Source of the DNA: Oscillospiraceae bacterium
GTDB lineage: Bacteria; Bacillota; Clostridia; Oscillospirales; Ruminococcaceae
Direction of reading: 5' to 3'
Assembly (NCBI GenBank): GCA_021201135.1
Contig: JAJQGT010000006.1
Span: 409,254 to 473,253 of the forward strand
Length of the DNA: 64,000 bases
Shown here: piece after piece, positions 16,315 to 25,196 of the stretch
Layout: every line of letters begins with the position of its first letter
Numbering within the stretch: position 1 is the first letter of the stretch
Program-made: the position numbers and the translations under genes
Notes under the pieces: model-generated
Told to the model about the DNA's origin: nothing
Seen by the model: only the letters and a program-made list of their open reading frames with translations
The model's database searches: none

Positions 16315-17190
16315 TCAGCCTTTTACGCCGCTGAAAGCAACGCCCTCGAGAACGTACTTACGGAGAACCAGGAAGAGGATTACAACAGGCATTACGAGCA
16401 TGCAGGATGCCGCCATTGTCAGCTGATAATCCGCGCCGGATTCGGTCTGGAATCTTACGAGTCCGATTGAGAGGACACGCATATTCGGATCGTTGGTGAC
16501 GAGCAAGGGCCAGAGGAAGGCGTTCCACGAGCTGATGAAGTTCAGTATCGCGATGGAAGCCAGACAGCTCTTGTTCATCGGAACCATAATCTTTGCCATG
16601 AACTTGAAATCACTGCACTTATCAACCTTTGCCGCGAGATAAAGCTCATTGGGAACCTGCTCAAAGAACTGGCTCAGAAGATAGATATAGAATACGCTCG
16701 AAATATAAGGAACAATCATGGAGGCGTAGGAATCTATCCATCCCAAATTACTTACCGTCTGGTAGTTAGTGATAACGAGCATTTCGCCGGGAATCATAAG
16801 CGTTGCCATGAAGATGGAGAACACGAGATTCTTTCCGGGGAAGTTAAGTCTTGAGAATGCAAACGCGGAAAGTGTTGAAGTGATGAGCACTCCGATTGTT
16901 GTACAAACCGCAACTATGATTGTGTTCAGAAGATATCTTGCGAACGGTGCCGAGTTCCACGCCTCAACGTAGTTTGACCACTGAGGAATCGACGGGAAGA
17001 ACACAGGCGGAATCGCATTCAGTTCCTGATAAGTCTTGAGACTCGAAAGAATCATGTACAGGAACGGAAGCAGGGTCATTGCAGCTCCCAGAATGAGCAC
17101 TACATACTCGACAACCTTGGTGATTATCGCAGACGGCTTCATCTTGATATGCTGTGAATGAGTTTTCTTAGTGGCTTTAGTCATTGTCAT
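16315..17190 (-). CDS. sugar ABC transporter permease (MalG-like)
   Basis: 291 aa with about six membrane segments, a cytosolic N-terminus rich in Lys and His, and the EAA-type loop for the ATPase (ELYLAAKVDKCSDFKFMAKI). WNAFLWPLLVTND near the C-terminal part is a standard MalG/UgpE feature. Together with the MalF-like protein it forms the membrane channel. The ATG overlaps the stop of the MalF-like gene by 4 bp. Confidence 0.93.
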   Translation of the reverse strand: MTMTKATKKTHSQHIKMKPSAIITKVVEYVVLILGAAMTLLPFLYMILSSLKTYQELNAIPPVFFPSIPQWSNYVEAWNSAPFARYLLNTIIVAVCTTIGVLITSTLSAFAFSRLNFPGKNLVFSIFMATLMIPGEMLVITNYQTVSNLGWIDSYASMIVPYISSVFYIYLLSQFFEQVPNELYLAAKVDKCSDFKFMAKIMVPMNKSCLASIAILNFISSWNAFLWPLLVTNDPNMRVLSIGLVRFQTESGADYQLTMAASCMLVMPVVILFLVLRKYVLEGVAFSGVKG

Positions 17191-18110
17191 TTGCTCTTCA
17201 CCTTATCCCTATCTCTCGTGACATATCTCTCAATCATAGTGAAGACGAAGATAATCACGAACAGTACGACTGCCGCAGCCGCCGCAATACCGTAACGATA
17301 ACTGTTGTAGAACTTGGAGTAAATGTAGTAAACAACCGTGATTGCGCTGTTTGCCGGTCCCGCACGGGTTCCTCCGAACAGAGAGTAGACCTCGTTGTAG
17401 ACCTTGAAAGCACTTATAAAGCCCATCATGAATGCGTATACGATAATCGGTCTCATCTGAGGAACGGTGAGTTTGAAGAATACACGCATCTTCGGAGTCG
17501 AATCCACTCTTGCCGCACGATAGATATCCTGCGGAATTGTCTGAAGACCCGAGAGGAAAATCAGGATGTTGAACGCAAGGCTCTTCCACACACTGAATAT
17601 TATCAGCGCAGGCATGGCGTATTTTGGCAAATTCAGCCACTCAATAGATTCTATTCCGAAAAGATTGAGAATACTGTTGATAAGACCGTAGTTGGAGTTG
17701 AACATCCATCTCCATACCAAGCCGATAGCGATGACACTCGTTACATAAGGCAGGAAGTAGAGGGTCTGGAAGATTGCTTTTCCTCTTACTACGTCATTGA
17801 TGAAAACCGCGATTATAAGCGAAAGAACGACGGAAATCGGAACCACGAATATTACATAGATTCCTGTGTTCTTGAGAGCCGCCAGAAATGTGGCATCAGA
17901 GAAGAGCTCCTTATAGTTCTCAAGATTGATTGCCGTGTATGTGCCGTTGACAAGATTGTAGTCCTCCATAAAGCTCATCATAAATGTCTTTATGAGCGGA
18001 TAAATTGTGAACACGCACAGAATGATGATAGACGGGAGAAGATACAGGAAGCCCTTGAAAGGTCTCAGCTTTCTTCTGACCGTATAAACGGGAGACGAAT
18101 AATCCTTCAT
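17187..18110 (-). CDS. sugar ABC transporter permease (MalF-like)
   Basis: 307 aa from ATG at 18110, preferred over an in-frame TTG at 18131 because GGGGAGGGG lies just upstream of the ATG. About six membrane helices (FLYLLPSIIILCVFTIYPLI first) and the coupling loop PQDIYRAARVDSTPKMRVF, the EAA motif that contacts the ATPase. This is the first permease of the importer; it starts 17 bp after the ATPase gene and ends overlapping the MalG-like gene. Confidence 0.93.
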   Translation of the reverse strand: MKDYSSPVYTVRRKLRPFKGFLYLLPSIIILCVFTIYPLIKTFMMSFMEDYNLVNGTYTAINLENYKELFSDATFLAALKNTGIYVIFVVPISVVLSLIIAVFINDVVRGKAIFQTLYFLPYVTSVIAIGLVWRWMFNSNYGLINSILNLFGIESIEWLNLPKYAMPALIIFSVWKSLAFNILIFLSGLQTIPQDIYRAARVDSTPKMRVFFKLTVPQMRPIIVYAFMMGFISAFKVYNEVYSLFGGTRAGPANSAITVVYYIYSKFYNSYRYGIAAAAAVVLFVIIFVFTMIERYVTRDRDKVKSK

Positions 18111-18127
18111 GATACCCCTCCCCTTTA

Positions 18128-19192
18128 TCAAACCTTAGCGAGTGTCAGATTGTCCTCGCTGAAGATCATAAGCTGGGAAGCTCTTACTCTGAGATTGAAC
18201 TCACTGCCCTGAGAAAGTCTCTGGTCAGAATGAGTAAGAAGTCTGAACGGAGTTTCACCCAAGGTGAAGAATACCTGAAGCTCACGACCGGTCATGAGAA
18301 CTCTGTCAGCCGTTGCGGGAACACCGTCATCGCAAAGCTCAAAGTGCTCGGGACGGATGCCCATTTTATATGTACCGTTCGGGATTTCCTTGGACTTGTC
18401 CGCAAAATCTTCTCTTGCTCTCAGGAGATTGCCACCGAGGAAGACGCCCTTATCGGTGACTTCACCGTCGAACATGTTGATCTGAGGAGTGCCGAGGAAG
18501 TTCGCAACAAAGGTATTGACAGGATTAAGATACATATCCTGAGGCTTTTCGAACTGCTGTAAAACACCGGCATCCATAACCGCGATACGGTCGGAAATAC
18601 TCATTGCTTCTTCCTGATCGTGGGTTACGAAAATGGTTGTAATCTTGACCTCCTGCTGAATACGGCGGATCTCCTCACGGGTTTCCACTCTCAGCTTTGC
18701 GTCAAGATTCGACAAAGGCTCGTCCAATAAAAGAACCTGGGGCTCCTTGACCAAAGCACGCGCTATCGCAACTCTCTGCTGCTGACCGCCGGAAAGAGCC
18801 TTCGGCTTACGTCCGAGAAGACCTTCGAGGTGGACAACTTTAGCCATTGCCTCTGCACGTTCCTTTGCCTCTTTCTTAGGAACCTTTCGGTTGATTAGGG
18901 GGAACATTATGTTGTCGAGTACGCTCATGTGGGGATACAAGGCGTAATTCTGGAATACGAGACCGATCTCTCTGTCCTCCGGAGGGATTCTCGTGACATC
19001 GGTATCGCCGAACAGGATTGTACCCTCCGTCGGGTCGGTAAGACCGGAGAGCATAAACAGCGTTGTTGACTTGCCGCAACCGGACGGACCCAGAAGACCG
19101 ACCAGCTCGCCGCTCTCAATATCGAGCGTAAGGCTGTCAACAGCTTTAAAATCACCATACTTTTTGGTTAGACCTTGGATTGAAATTTTCAT
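18128..19192 (-). CDS. sugar ABC transporter ATPase (MalK/UgpC/MsmK-like)
   Basis: 354 aa. Walker A GPSGCGKSTT (about 35-44), Q-loop VFQNYALYPHMSV, signature LSGGQQQRVAIARAL, Walker B VLLLDEPLSNLD and switch His in IFVTHDQEEAM. The C-terminal 120 residues form the TOBE/regulatory domain of the MalK group. It is the first gene of the importer operon, less usual than the receptor-first order. MsmK-type ATPases can serve several importers, so it may be shared. AGAGGTG precedes the ATG; a full-consensus promoter lies 250 bp upstream. Confidence 0.95.
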   Translation of the reverse strand: MKISIQGLTKKYGDFKAVDSLTLDIESGELVGLLGPSGCGKSTTLFMLSGLTDPTEGTILFGDTDVTRIPPEDREIGLVFQNYALYPHMSVLDNIMFPLINRKVPKKEAKERAEAMAKVVHLEGLLGRKPKALSGGQQQRVAIARALVKEPQVLLLDEPLSNLDAKLRVETREEIRRIQQEVKITTIFVTHDQEEAMSISDRIAVMDAGVLQQFEKPQDMYLNPVNTFVANFLGTPQINMFDGEVTDKGVFLGGNLLRAREDFADKSKEIPNGTYKMGIRPEHFELCDDGVPATADRVLMTGRELQVFFTLGETPFRLLTHSDQRLSQGSEFNLRVRASQLMIFSEDNLTLAKV

Positions 19193-19435
19193 TCAAGCAC
19201 CTCTTATACACCGCTGATTTTTATCATATGCCGGAAACCGGTCATTGACACAATAATAATACTCTTTTGGGGGTTAAATCTCAACTGCAGTCCGGTTAAG
19301 AATATGTTAAATCGGACCGGCAAGTATAAACAACTGTCCCATGCAAACTGCTATCTTCTTCTGATGATATAATACAGGTTCCGAAGGAAGCCTTCAAACC
19401 ATGGTGAAATTTAAACGTCGATTTGGTGACTCGAT
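19193..19435 (-). promoter_or_regulatory. long leader of the sugar importer operon with inverted repeat
   Basis: About 240 nt lie between the predicted start near 19435 and the ATPase gene, with no ORF that I would call. GTCCGGTTAA (19290-19299) and TTAAATCGGAC (19307-19317) form an inverted repeat that could be an RNA hairpin or a regulator site. No known riboswitch core was recognised. The remainder up to 19566 holds the promoter and the pnp terminator. Confidence 0.45.
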
Positions 19436-19441
19436 AGGTAT

Positions 19442-19470
19442 ATTATATCCCTTATTTCGTCACTTGTCAA
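19442..19470 (-). promoter_or_regulatory. full-consensus promoter for the sugar importer operon
   Basis: TTGACA, 17 bp, TATAAT, all twelve bases consensus. A promoter this strong for an importer suggests that control is by repression or by events in the long leader. Confidence 0.8.
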
Positions 19471-19520
19471 CCACCGAATTCTCATTAAATTTTAAAATCC
19501 GATTTTTCGTGGAAATCAAG

Positions 19521-19558
19521 AAAAATGCACAGCCCTTGTCGCCAAGCACTGTGCATTA
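19521..19558 (-). terminator. terminator after pnp
   Basis: ATGCACAG / CTGTGCAT, 8-bp perfect stem with a 16-nt loop, then TTTTTC on the reverse strand. Confidence 0.8.
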
Positions 19559-19566
19559 TTTTAATA

Positions 19567-21708
19567 TCAGTCTTTCTTCTGAGCTCTCTTAGCGGCGAGG
19601 TCGATAAGCGCGTCCTTGCGGCTGAGGTTCAGTCTGCCCTGATCGTCGATTTCGATAACCTTGACGAGGATTTCATCGCCGATGGAAACAACGTCCTCGA
19701 CCTTGTTTACTCTCTGCATATCAAGCTTGGAGATATGAACAAGACCGTCCTTGCCGGGAGCAATCTCGACAAACGCGCCGAAGTTCATGATTCTTACAAC
19801 CTTGCCCTTGTAGATAGAGCCGATTTCGGGATCGAAAGCAATGGTATTGATGACGGAGATAGCCGCCTTTGCCTTGTCGAGGTCGAGACCGGAAACGAAT
19901 ACGTTGCCGTCGTCGTTGATATCAATCTTGACGTCGTAATCAGCGGAAATCTTCTGGATGACCTTTCCGCCGGAGCCGATGACTTCACGAATCTTGTCAA
20001 CGGGAACCTTGGTGGTGAGCATCTTGGGAGCATACTTAGAAACCTGAGGTCTCGGAGCGTCGATAGCCTTAGCCATAATCTCATCAAGGATATAATCTCT
20101 TGCCTTGTGAGTCTTGGCGAACGCTTCCTCGATAATCTCGTAAGTAAGACCGTCAACCTTGATATCTACCTGAATAGCGGTTATACCCTTGTGGGTTCCG
20201 CCAACCTTGAAGTCCATATCGCCGAAGAAGTCCTCAAGACCCTGAATGTCTACCATTGTGGCGAATGAGCCGTCTTCCTTGGTGATAAGACCGCAGGAAA
20301 TTCCGGCTACGGGAGCCTTTATCGGAACACCGGCATCCATAAGCGCAAGTGTTGAGCCGCAGATGGAGCCCTGTGAAGTGGAGCCGTTGGAGGAAAGAAC
20401 CTCGGAAACAACTCTTATGGCATACGGGAATTCCTCAACGGAAGGAAGAACCGGAACGAGAGCCTTTTCAGCAAGCGCACCGTGACCGATTTCACGACGT
20501 CCGGGTCCACGGGAAGCCTTGGTCTCACCTACTGAGTAGGACGGGAAGTTGTACTGGTGCATATATCTCTTCTCGGTCTCTTCATCAAGACCGTCAAGCT
20601 TCTGGCACTCGCTTACAGGAGCCAGAGTTGCGATTGAGAGAACCTGAGTCTGTCCACGGGTGAAGAGTCCGGAGCCGTGAACTCTCGGGAGAAGACCAAC
20701 CTCAGCCGCCAGAGGACGAATCTGGTCGAGGCTTCTTCCGTCGACACGCTTGCCCTCATAGAGCCAGTTGCGGACAATCTTCTTCTGGAGCTTATAGATG
20801 CACTCGTTAATCATCGCAATCTGGTCGGGATACTGCTCGTCATACTTTTCGTGGATAGCATCCTTGATGGGTTGGAGTCTTGCCTCTCTTACGTTCTTGT
20901 CGTCGGTGTCGAGAGCAACCTTTACGTCCTCCGCCGCCATCTCCTCGATAGCGTCAAAGAGGTCGTGGTCAACCTCCATGGACTCAAACTCAAACTTGGG
21001 CTTACCGATTTCAGCCTTGATTTCGTTGATGAACGCAACCATCTTCTGGATTTCCTTGTGTCCGGTCTTGATGGCGTTAAGCATAGTCTCGTCGTCGACC
21101 TCGTCGGCACCGGCTTCAATCATGACGATTTTCTCCATGGTTCCGGCAACGGTGAGGTTAAGATGATTTCTTGAGCGCTGTTCAAGAGTCGGGTTGAGGA
21201 CGATTTCGCCGTCAACCAGACCTACGCTGATGCCTGCAATCGGTCCTGCCCACGGAATATCCGAGATGGAAAGAGCGATTGAGGTTGCGAGCATACCTGT
21301 GATTTCAGGTGAGCAATCGGGGTCAACCGACATAACGGTCATTACAACGGTTACGTCGTTACGCATGTCCTTCGGGAACAAAGGACGAATTGGGCGGTCA
21401 ACCATTCTTGAGGTAAGAATAGCCTTCTCGGAAGGCTTGCCTTCCCTCTTTGTGAAGGAGCCGGGGATTCTTCCCACCGAATAGAGCTTCTCCTCGTAAT
21501 CAACGGAAAGCGGGAAGAAATCGATGCCGTCTCTCGGCTTGACTGAGGCGGTTACGTTAGCCATGACTACGGTTTCGCCGTAGGTGACCCAGCAGGAGCC
21601 GTTTGCTAATTCGCTGGTCTTGCCTGTCTCGACGGTGAGGGGGCGTCCGGCGAATGTGGTTTCATACTTTCTGTACTTGTCAAACTTCTTGAGTTCTGAC
21701 ATTGCCAT
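19567..21708 (-). CDS. pnp: polyribonucleotide nucleotidyltransferase (PNPase)
   Basis: 713 aa, full length. Two RNase PH cores (FAGRPLTVETGKTSELANGS at the start; GRRVD-type WLYEGKRVDGR and FTRGQTQ in the second), then KH domain (IREVIGSGGKVIQKI) and S1 domain (GSIYKGKVVRIMNFGAFVE). The phosphate-binding SSNGSTSQGS motif is intact. PNPase degrades RNA 3' to 5' using phosphate. AGGAGG precedes the ATG by 10 nt; a second ATG two codons later is possible. It follows rpsO, the classic order, with a long hairpin in between. Confidence 0.98.
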   Translation of the reverse strand: MAMSELKKFDKYRKYETTFAGRPLTVETGKTSELANGSCWVTYGETVVMANVTASVKPRDGIDFFPLSVDYEEKLYSVGRIPGSFTKREGKPSEKAILTSRMVDRPIRPLFPKDMRNDVTVVMTVMSVDPDCSPEITGMLATSIALSISDIPWAGPIAGISVGLVDGEIVLNPTLEQRSRNHLNLTVAGTMEKIVMIEAGADEVDDETMLNAIKTGHKEIQKMVAFINEIKAEIGKPKFEFESMEVDHDLFDAIEEMAAEDVKVALDTDDKNVREARLQPIKDAIHEKYDEQYPDQIAMINECIYKLQKKIVRNWLYEGKRVDGRSLDQIRPLAAEVGLLPRVHGSGLFTRGQTQVLSIATLAPVSECQKLDGLDEETEKRYMHQYNFPSYSVGETKASRGPGRREIGHGALAEKALVPVLPSVEEFPYAIRVVSEVLSSNGSTSQGSICGSTLALMDAGVPIKAPVAGISCGLITKEDGSFATMVDIQGLEDFFGDMDFKVGGTHKGITAIQVDIKVDGLTYEIIEEAFAKTHKARDYILDEIMAKAIDAPRPQVSKYAPKMLTTKVPVDKIREVIGSGGKVIQKISADYDVKIDINDDGNVFVSGLDLDKAKAAISVINTIAFDPEIGSIYKGKVVRIMNFGAFVEIAPGKDGLVHISKLDMQRVNKVEDVVSIGDEILVKVIEIDDQGRLNLSRKDALIDLAAKRAQKKD

Positions 21709-21753
21709 AGTGTAATATCCTCCTTAAAAATAGGTTTTTATATTTTCAAGCGG

Positions 21754-21817
21754 ATGTTTTAGCAATAAGTTAAGGCTTTTGTACTCCAAAGGGCTTAACT
21801 TATTACTAAAAAACATC
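21754..21817 (-). promoter_or_regulatory. long hairpin in the pnp leader
   Basis: AATAAGTTAAG (21764-21774) and CTTAACTTATT (21794-21804) pair perfectly, and the stem extends outward with TTTTAG/CTAAAA and ATG/CAT around small bulges, about 20 bp in all. In E. coli a double-stranded pnp leader is cut by RNase III and used for autoregulation; the position here is analogous. A TTGACA at 21821-21826 has only a weak -10 partner. Confidence 0.5.
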
Positions 21818-21857
21818 GCCTGTCAATACAATTTCATTTTTCTCAAGACTTATTCAA

Positions 21858-21894
21858 AGGGCAGTAAGCCGCTCGAGAAAGCCGCTACTGCCCT
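21858..21894 (-). terminator. hairpin after rpsO, partial terminator
   Basis: AGGGCAGTA / TACTGCCCT, 9-bp perfect stem just past the rpsO stop, followed by TTGAATAAG. The poor U tract suggests partial read-through into pnp, or a 3' stabiliser. Confidence 0.5.
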
Positions 21895-21906
21895 ATGAGT
21901 CGTGAT

Positions 21907-22173
21907 TTACTTTCTCAAGCCGAGCTTTTCAACGATTTCGCGGTAGCGGTTGACATCCTTCTTCTTGAGATAGTTGAGAAGGTTACGTCTCTTACCTACC
22001 ATCTTGAGAAGTCCTCTTCTTGAGTGGTGGTCGTTCTTGTTCGCCTTGAGATGCTCGGTGAGGTCGGCGATTCTCTTGGTGAGAATTGCAATCTGGACCT
22101 CGGGTGAGCCGGTGTCGTTCTCGGACAGTCTGTTAGCCTCAATAATTGCGGCTTTTTCTTCTTTTCTGAGCAT
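21907..22173 (-). CDS. rpsO: 30S ribosomal protein S15
   Basis: 88 aa, the standard length, from ATG at 22173 with AGAGGT upstream; a longer reading from 22209 would add 12 residues absent in the family. Conserved blocks: [29 protein letters not shown] and [13 protein letters not shown]15 binds 16S rRNA helices 20-22 early in small-subunit assembly and often represses its own mRNA. Confidence 0.98.
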   Translation of the reverse strand: MLRKEEKAAIIEANRLSENDTGSPEVQIAILTKRIADLTEHLKANKNDHHSRRGLLKMVGKRRNLLNYLKKKDVNRYREIVEKLGLRK

Positions 22174-22199
22174 TTGTAATACCTCTTTCAAAATTACTT

Positions 22200-22299
22200 C
22201 CGTCAGCATGGACAGCGGCAGGTATCTCTCCCCTTTGGGGCTGAATCCGCTACCCGAGTCTGCGGTATTGTCCGCACAGATTATTTCTCCTGCACAGAC
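22200..22299 (-). promoter_or_regulatory. structured rpsO leader, candidate S15 autoregulatory RNA
   Basis: The 126-nt leader can form TGCGG/CCGCA (22260-22277) and a larger stem AGCGG/CCGCT (22214-22251) enclosing a CCCC-TTT-GGGG hairpin. S15 leaders in several phyla fold into multi-stem binding sites of this size; which bases S15 would touch is not clear from inspection. Confidence 0.4.
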
Positions 22300-22305
22300 T
22301 GATAT

Positions 22306-22334
22306 ATGTTATCACAAAATTTCCGATTTGTAAA
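22306..22334 (-). promoter_or_regulatory. promoter for rpsO-pnp
   Basis: TTTACA, 17 bp, TAACAT, 4-5 of 6 matches in each box. Start predicted near 22299. Confidence 0.55.
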
Positions 22335-22398
22335 GGGGTTTGGGGCGAGTTTTGAAAATTTTTTTGTGAACCAGAAGAAAGTTTTTTCAAAAAAAGCC

Positions 22399-22427
22399 TT
22401 GACAAATCATCTTGGGTGTGTTATTAT
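22399..22427 (+). promoter_or_regulatory. promoter of the initiator tRNA gene
   Basis: TTGACA, 17 bp, TATTAT. The 5' leader before the tRNA contains a GGGGC-GAGA-GCCCC hairpin (22441-22454). Confidence 0.75.
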
Positions 22428-22465
22428 ATGTAACGCACTCGGGGCGAGAGCCCCTTGTGATATAT

Positions 22466-22541
<76 letters not shown>

Positions 22542-22546
22542 GAAAA

Positions 22547-22580
22547 AAATCCCGGATTGATTTCAATCCGGGATTTTTAT
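22547..22580 (+). terminator. terminator of the tRNA gene
   Basis: AAATCCCGGATTGA / TCAATCCGGGATTT, 14-bp perfect stem followed by TTATT. Confidence 0.85.
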
Positions 22581-22643
22581 TATTCCCCGAGATCTTGATC
22601 TCGTAATATCAGGATAAATCAATATCTGTCTTTCTATCGGTCA

Positions 22644-22672
22644 TTGAATTTTGGCTCGGTATATAGTATAAT
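22644..22672 (+). promoter_or_regulatory. promoter of the GH43 gene
   Basis: TTGAAT, 17 bp, TATAAT. Start near 22679, 25 nt before the ATG. Confidence 0.7.
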
Positions 22673-22703
22673 TTTACTATAACCTTTTGAAAGGAACATC
22701 AAA

Positions 22704-24275
22704 ATGAAGAAAAGGATAATCGGCCTTATGACAACAGCTACTATTCTCGGCGCAGCCCTTACCGGTTGCGGCAGTGCAACAGCATCTGACTTTACTATCT
22801 CGAAGAATCTTATCGACACCGAGGAGCTCGGCTACAGCGTCGGTGACACTTTGGCGGAAGCAAACAAGTATGTCGGCGAGAACAACCCGATTTCATCGGT
22901 CACCTTCTTTGCCGACCCGACCTCCGTTGAGTATAACGGCAGGCTCTATGTCTACGGCACGAACGACAGCGAACAGTATGATGCCGGAACCGGAAACGAC
23001 GAAAACACCTACGGCTCAATCGGCTCACTTATTTGCTACTCCACTGACGACATGGTGAACTGGACATATGAGTGCACTATCGAGGTCACCGAAATCGCGA
23101 CTTGGGCGGGATGCAGTTGGGCGCCGTCGATTGTTTCAAGGGAAACAAAATCCGGAAAGACGGAATTCTTCCTCTATTTCGCGAACGGCGGAAGCGGCAT
23201 AGGAGTTCTCAAGTCCGACTCCCCCACCGGTCCTTGGGAAGACCCTATCGGCGAAGCTCTGATAAGCCCGACTACAGGCGTACTTGCCGACGACCCGGTT
23301 TACTGGTGCTTTGACCCGGGAGTCGTTATCGACGATGACGGCGTGGGATGGCTCGCATTCGGCGGCGGAAGCGCTATGCACGACGACGAGGACGGAATGT
23401 ACACCGGCAACTGTCGGATTGTTAGATTAGGCGAGGACATGGTTTCTCTTGACAGTGAGATAACAAAAGTAAACGCTGTATACCACTTCGAGGCAAACGA
23501 GCTGAACTATATCAACGGCACCTATGTATTGACCTACTGCTCGAACTATGAGGACAGATACAAGTGGGATTCATACGATTCGGACGAGGAGGCTCCGACC
23601 ACCTGCTCGATGGTCTATATGACTTCGACCGATCCTCTCGACCCGGACAGTTGGGTTTACGGCGGCGAATATCTTTCGAATCCGTCGAAATACGGCTTCT
23701 CATTCAGCAACAACCACTCGCATCTCCAGAAGTTCGGGGACACATACTATATCTTATATCAGACGGTAATGCTCCTTGACAATATGGGCTCATCTGCAAG
23801 CGGTTACAGGAGCATCGGGGTTGATGTTATTGAAGTCGACGAGGAAACCGTCACCATCTCCCCTGCCATCATGACAAGAGAGGGCGTCGAACAACTTAAA
23901 GACCTCGATGCGTTTTCTATAAATCAGGCTGAAACAGCGGTTACCACTGCGGGCATTACATACTTCACAAGTGAGGACAGGACATTTATAACGAATATAT
24001 CCGGCGGCGATTGGTCGGCGATTTCATCTGCAGATTTCGGAAACGGTGCTAACGCCTTTGCGGCTACCGTAAGAGGAAAAGGCATCATCGAGATAAGACT
24101 CGATTCTGTAGATGGCGAGATTGTCGGAAGCGTTCAGTTTGAAACAGGGAGCGACTTTGAGACGATTGTCTGCAATCTTGACAAGACCGTTTCGGGAACA
24201 CACGACTTATACTTCGTTTTCGGCGGAAGCTTCGTGTTTGACGAATGGCAGTTTGCATATATCGAAGCCGAATAA
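22704..24275 (+). CDS. GH43 glycosidase with CBM6, surface lipoprotein
   Basis: 523 aa. Signal MKKRIIGLMTTATILGAAL runs into lipobox LTGC (Cys22). The five-bladed GH43 catalytic residues are visible: base Asp71 in FFADPTSVEYNGRLYVYG, pKa-modulating Asp204 in CFDPGVVIDDDG, and acid Glu263 in HFEANELNYINGTYVLTY. WAPSIV and SDSPTGPW are common GH43 landmarks. From about 400 (AETAVTTAGITYFT to the end) the sequence resembles a CBM6, giving the layout of arabinoxylan arabinofuranosidases and beta-xylosidases. It should act on plant cell-wall polysaccharide outside the cell while tethered to the membrane. Own promoter, AAGGA ribosome site and terminator. Confidence 0.9.
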   Translation: MKKRIIGLMTTATILGAALTGCGSATASDFTISKNLIDTEELGYSVGDTLAEANKYVGENNPISSVTFFADPTSVEYNGRLYVYGTNDSEQYDAGTGNDENTYGSIGSLICYSTDDMVNWTYECTIEVTEIATWAGCSWAPSIVSRETKSGKTEFFLYFANGGSGIGVLKSDSPTGPWEDPIGEALISPTTGVLADDPVYWCFDPGVVIDDDGVGWLAFGGGSAMHDDEDGMYTGNCRIVRLGEDMVSLDSEITKVNAVYHFEANELNYINGTYVLTYCSNYEDRYKWDSYDSDEEAPTTCSMVYMTSTDPLDPDSWVYGGEYLSNPSKYGFSFSNNHSHLQKFGDTYYILYQTVMLLDNMGSSASGYRSIGVDVIEVDEETVTISPAIMTREGVEQLKDLDAFSINQAETAVTTAGITYFTSEDRTFITNISGGDWSAISSADFGNGANAFAATVRGKGIIEIRLDSVDGEIVGSVQFETGSDFETIVCNLDKTVSGTHDLYFVFGGSFVFDEWQFAYIEAE

Positions 24276-24287
24276 TCTACGATAAAA

Positions 24288-24320
24288 ACAGGGACACCGC
24301 ACTATGCGATGTCCCTTTTG
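24288..24320 (+). terminator. bidirectional terminator between GH43 and the convergent membrane protein gene
   Basis: AGGGACA / TGTCCCT with inner CGCA/TGCG pairing. T-rich on the right (CCTTTTG) and A-rich on the left (AAAAACA), so it can serve both convergent genes. Confidence 0.75.
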
Positions 24321-24328
24321 TTATGAGC

Positions 24329-25114
24329 TTATTTCTTTTTATTGTCTTTCTTAGCTTTCTTTTTCCTCTGGTTCTGATAAGGATAAGGGCTCATCTGAGC
24401 TTTTTCTCTCTTGTCATCAAGAATGAAGCCGTAAATCGTGAGAACGGCGAAGACGACAAATCCGATTCCAGCAGGAACAGCTACGCACCAATAAGGAATG
24501 GTATCGGAGGCTTCGGGCAGAGCCTGAATCTTGAGGGTATAGCCGAGAGCTGTGCCGCTTAAGCCCATCGCCGAAAGACCTTCGGTGAAGAGCTCCTCCT
24601 CGGAAGATGTCATTGTCTTGAAGCGTCCCGTTATCTCAACGATACTGCCCTGATAGCCCGCATCCGGGTCGGCGGCATACTCAAGATAGGCGTCTATGAC
24701 CTCCTGAATCTCATCATCACCGCGCTTGTCAGCCTGAACGAGAGTTGCAACCTGTTCGCCGTTGATGTCGAGATACATTACATAGTAGTAATAGGTTGCG
24801 GCGTCCTCGGTGGCGGCAATGTAGCCAATTTGCGCCAGGAACTTATAGGCACTGCCGGTTACATACTGGTCGGTAAGGTCGTAGGTAAGCGTTACATCCG
24901 AAAGAGCTATGACGTTTTCAGCTGTTTTGACATTGTGATATATTGTTCCGATGGTCGCCGCAGTCGGCAGGAATGCAATAAGGCATATGATAGCCGCAAT
25001 CAGAAGTATATAGATTGTTTTCCCGGAGAGGAACCGCTTCAGCTTGGTGTCCTCGGTCGGGGCATATTCTTCTTTTACTTCGTAGGTTTCGTTATTTCCG
25101 TCTAAAATACTCAT
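24329..25114 (-). CDS. membrane protein of unknown function
   Basis: 261 aa from ATG at 25114, with GGAGG 7 nt upstream. Not recognised. A cytosolic N-terminus (about 35 residues, acidic then basic) precedes a membrane helix (IYILLIAAIICLIAFLPTA). An outside domain of about 150 residues carries YYYYVMYLDINGEQVAT and ITGRFKTMTSSEEELF. A second helix (VPAGIGFVVFAVLTIYGFIL) and a Lys-rich tail (QNQRKKKAKKDNKKK) complete it. It sits after an ABC exporter pair but has its own promoter, so a functional link is uncertain. Confidence 0.75.
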   Translation of the reverse strand: MSILDGNNETYEVKEEYAPTEDTKLKRFLSGKTIYILLIAAIICLIAFLPTAATIGTIYHNVKTAENVIALSDVTLTYDLTDQYVTGSAYKFLAQIGYIAATEDAATYYYYVMYLDINGEQVATLVQADKRGDDEIQEVIDAYLEYAADPDAGYQGSIVEITGRFKTMTSSEEELFTEGLSAMGLSGTALGYTLKIQALPEASDTIPYWCVAVPAGIGFVVFAVLTIYGFILDDKREKAQMSPYPYQNQRKKKAKKDNKKK

Positions 25115-25167
25115 TTTATGTCCTCCATGACATGGGTTCCGCGGCAAGCCGCCAACAACTAACGAAA

Positions 25168-25196
25168 ATTATAGCACATTACTTCGTCAACGTCAA
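25168..25196 (-). promoter_or_regulatory. promoter of the two-helix membrane protein gene
   Basis: TTGACG, 17 bp, TATAAT. The -35 box overlaps the end of the ABC exporter gene at 25193. Confidence 0.7.

Noticed and set aside
18108-18131. TTG at 18131 as start of the MalF-like permease
   Set aside because: The ATG at 18110 has a strong GGGGAGGGG site; TTG overlaps the ATPase stop without one.
17184-18212. 342-codon open frame on the plus strand across the sugar permease gene
   Set aside because: It lies antisense to a permease with clear motifs, has a hydrophilic low-complexity composition and no ribosome site. It is an open-frame shadow.
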